Source of the DNA: Mediterraneibacter massiliensis
GTDB lineage: Bacteria > Bacillota > Clostridia > Lachnospirales > Lachnospiraceae
Direction: 5' to 3'
Assembly (NCBI RefSeq): GCF_001487105.1
Contig: NZ_LN913001.1
Location: 1,916,372-1,980,371, forward strand
Length of the DNA: 64,000 bases
Of this stretch, positions 62,514-64,000 are shown one piece after another. The position numbers and the translations under genes were made by a program. Position 1 is the first letter of the stretch. The number at the start of each line of letters is the position of its first letter. The notes beneath the pieces were generated by a model. The model worked only from the letters and a program-made list of their open reading frames with translations. It was not told the DNA's origin and did no database searches.

Positions 62514-64000
62514 TTAATCATCTAATTGAATTCCATCTAAAGTACCATATAATATATCGTACTTTTTCACCCATTTTCCATTTTTCTTTTCTTGTCTGTA
62601 TACTCCCCATGCATTTCCGCAGATAAAGAAACTGGACATGTCTTCTTCTATTACCGGATGTATAGAAAGTGTTTTCTTATACATATCACTCTTTTGTCCC
62701 AGCAATGCCTGCAGGATCCCCCAGCTCGCCATCGCTCTGCAATAATGATGGCCGGATTCGATTTCACTAAACGGATTTCGCTTGTATCCGTCGTATCTGT
62801 CGCGTATAGATTTTACGATCGTCAGGCCTTCTTCTACACACCCCAGATAAATCAGATTTGCTGCCACAGAATATTCTACACCTGTCCATACCTCTCCTGC
62901 ATATGATAAGGGAAATTTCGGTCTACCTCCTTTCGGCCATGTTGCAATTACCATACCTTTTTCGTCATTGATCGCATACGCACGATGTACACTGTCCGTA
63001 TGGTAAAAGTCTGTTTGATAGTTGTACTTAAATACCGATTCCATAGCTGTTTTCATATGGTCTTTCGACAGTACTTCTCCTATTCCTGACATATAGGCCA
63101 GAAACTGTCCCAACAGTTGATCTGACAGACATCCTTTTCCAAACTGATATTTATATCTGTCCACATCCTCCAGAACCTGTTCATAATATTCGCCATTAAA
63201 CAAAAGCTTATCTGCCAGCTGTGCTCCTTTCTTATACAGCTGCCCGTAGATCTTTTCATGTTCTTGATCACCTAAGATGGCCGCCATCTCTTCACAGCAC
63301 TTTAAAGCTGCGAGAAATATACTGTCCGTCATTGGATTTAAACCGTAAAACTCAATGTCATACGTGGTATTCTGCTGTCCATCCAACACACCATCTCCAT
63401 CTGTATCCCACTGTTTTATCGCGTAATCCATCGCCTGCACTGCTTTTTTCCAGATCGTTTTTAAAAAATTCATGTCCCCGGAATTTTTAAAATCGCGGTA
63501 AATGCGCACAATACTGCCCAACTGACCGTCACATGCCGGCACCATCTCATATCGCTTCTGCCCAAATACAGAAAACATCCGTGTAGACATACAGCCATTT
63601 TCATCTGTTTCCCGCAAAAATTCCACATTACGCATTGTTTGTTCCAGTTCTGGAAACAGAAAAGCCACTGTCTGTTCATAATTCCATACATGGGGAACGC
63701 TGCCGTAACCACATCCTATATCATCCCGGATCCCTTCAAATCCTCCAAAAGTCCCATCCTCCAGCCGAAAGCAAAGATTACTTCTTAAATTTGTAATATT
63801 CGCTGTTAAGGCATCGATCACATAGTAGGGCAGTGTTGTCTGATGAAACATAGCATCAGCAAAATCTCTGCTTCCTTTTTCCAATCTGGACATTTCCGCA
63901 TAAATATACTCTCCCGCATCCCATGCATTGGAAAACTGCGTTGCATAATAATTTCTTGTAACTCCATATTTTCCATCTTGAAAATTTTCATAATCTTCAT
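62514..64000 (-). CDS. GH116 family glycoside hydrolase, C-terminal part (cut by window edge)
   Basis: The minus frame is open to base 64000, giving about 495 residues; the 5' end lies outside. GH116/DUF608 catalytic helical barrel: YGVTRNYYATQFSNAWDAGE, WDTDGDGVLDGQQNTTYDIE followed by YGLNPMTDSIFLAALKCCEE (region of the general acid Asp), and AGEVWTGVEYSVAANLIYLG. Members act on beta-glucosides or beta-xylosides. An internal ATG at 63893 is not a true start. First visible gene of the fructan-type ABC operon. Confidence 0.9.
   Translation of the reverse strand, partial: EDYENFQDGKYGVTRNYYATQFSNAWDAGEYIYAEMSRLEKGSRDFADAMFHQTTLPYYVIDALTANITNLRSNLCFRLEDGTFGGFEGIRDDIGCGYGSVPHVWNYEQTVAFLFPELEQTMRNVEFLRETDENGCMSTRMFSVFGQKRYEMVPACDGQLGSIVRIYRDFKNSGDMNFLKTIWKKAVQAMDYAIKQWDTDGDGVLDGQQNTTYDIEFYGLNPMTDSIFLAALKCCEEMAAILGDQEHEKIYGQLYKKGAQLADKLLFNGEYYEQVLEDVDRYKYQFGKGCLSDQLLGQFLAYMSGIGEVLSKDHMKTAMESVFKYNYQTDFYHTDSVHRAYAINDEKGMVIATWPKGGRPKFPLSYAGEVWTGVEYSVAANLIYLGCVEEGLTIVKSIRDRYDGYKRNPFSEIESGHHYCRAMASWGILQALLGQKSDMYKKTLSIHPVIEEDMSSFFICGNAWGVYRQEKKNGKWVKKYDILYGTLDGIQLDD

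Overview
The window reads as a chromosomal segment of a Gram-positive, moderately low-GC Firmicute, most likely a gut Lachnospiraceae member. This is inferred from T-box leaders on aminoacyl-tRNA synthetase operons, a SigH-type sigma factor next to the cysS-mrnC-rlmB cluster, an rpmE-DUF1385-prmC-prfA operon, an anchored surface protein with a KTGD-type tail, and clear purine-rich Shine-Dalgarno sites. No rRNA, phage or CRISPR array is seen. Most genes lie on the minus strand.

Layout: 1-3.3 kb holds the 5' part of thrS, an aldo/keto reductase placed between a threonine T-box and thrS, a YdcF protein and a SEC-C protein. 3.4-7.4 kb holds small proteins, a group IIC intron inserted just after the purA terminator, and purA. 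7.4-16 kb has an HTH/protein-kinase pair, cardiolipin synthase, a MocR regulator, glnS and a sodium symporter. 16-29.8 kb is housekeeping: Nudix, tRNA-Thr, udp, cdd, dtd, sigH, rlmB, mrnC, cysS, cysE under a cysteine T-box, an Eis-like GNAT, ispF, tRNA-Met and tRNA-Val, prfA, prmC, DUF1385 and rpmE. 30-32.8 kb is a sulfur island (two Rrf2 regulators, cysK, a TauE-type exporter). 32.8-45.5 kb has rho, malic enzyme, a radical SAM protein, DUF4364, rarA, tcdA, a polysaccharide deacetylase, MATE, a flavin reductase, a CBS/DHH pyrophosphatase and an S1-domain protein. 45.4-50.5 kb is a ferrous-iron island (feoA, feoA, feoB, three small membrane proteins, Fur, DUF2325, and a divergent DtxR-like regulator). 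50.5-64 kb has ldh, rhaD, a frameshifted surface adhesin, an AIM24 protein and a sugar locus (GH116, ABC importer, GH32).

Functional links: CysE-CysS and CymR-CysK join cysteine supply to regulation. The two feo-region promoters share TTAGTTA/TAACTAA palindromes, consistent with one metal-responsive repressor. The GH116/ABC/GH32 set looks like import and cleavage of a fructose-containing oligosaccharide.

The most notable non-textbook signals are: an 8-bp tandem duplication that throws the large surface protein out of frame and looks reversible; a 184-nt rod-like structured element in the 677-bp MATE/flavin-reductase gap; two roughly 153-bp interspersed repeats that start on the stop codons of two transporter genes and keep their hairpin by compensatory change; and a helically phased GTGGTTT array at the rhaD promoter.
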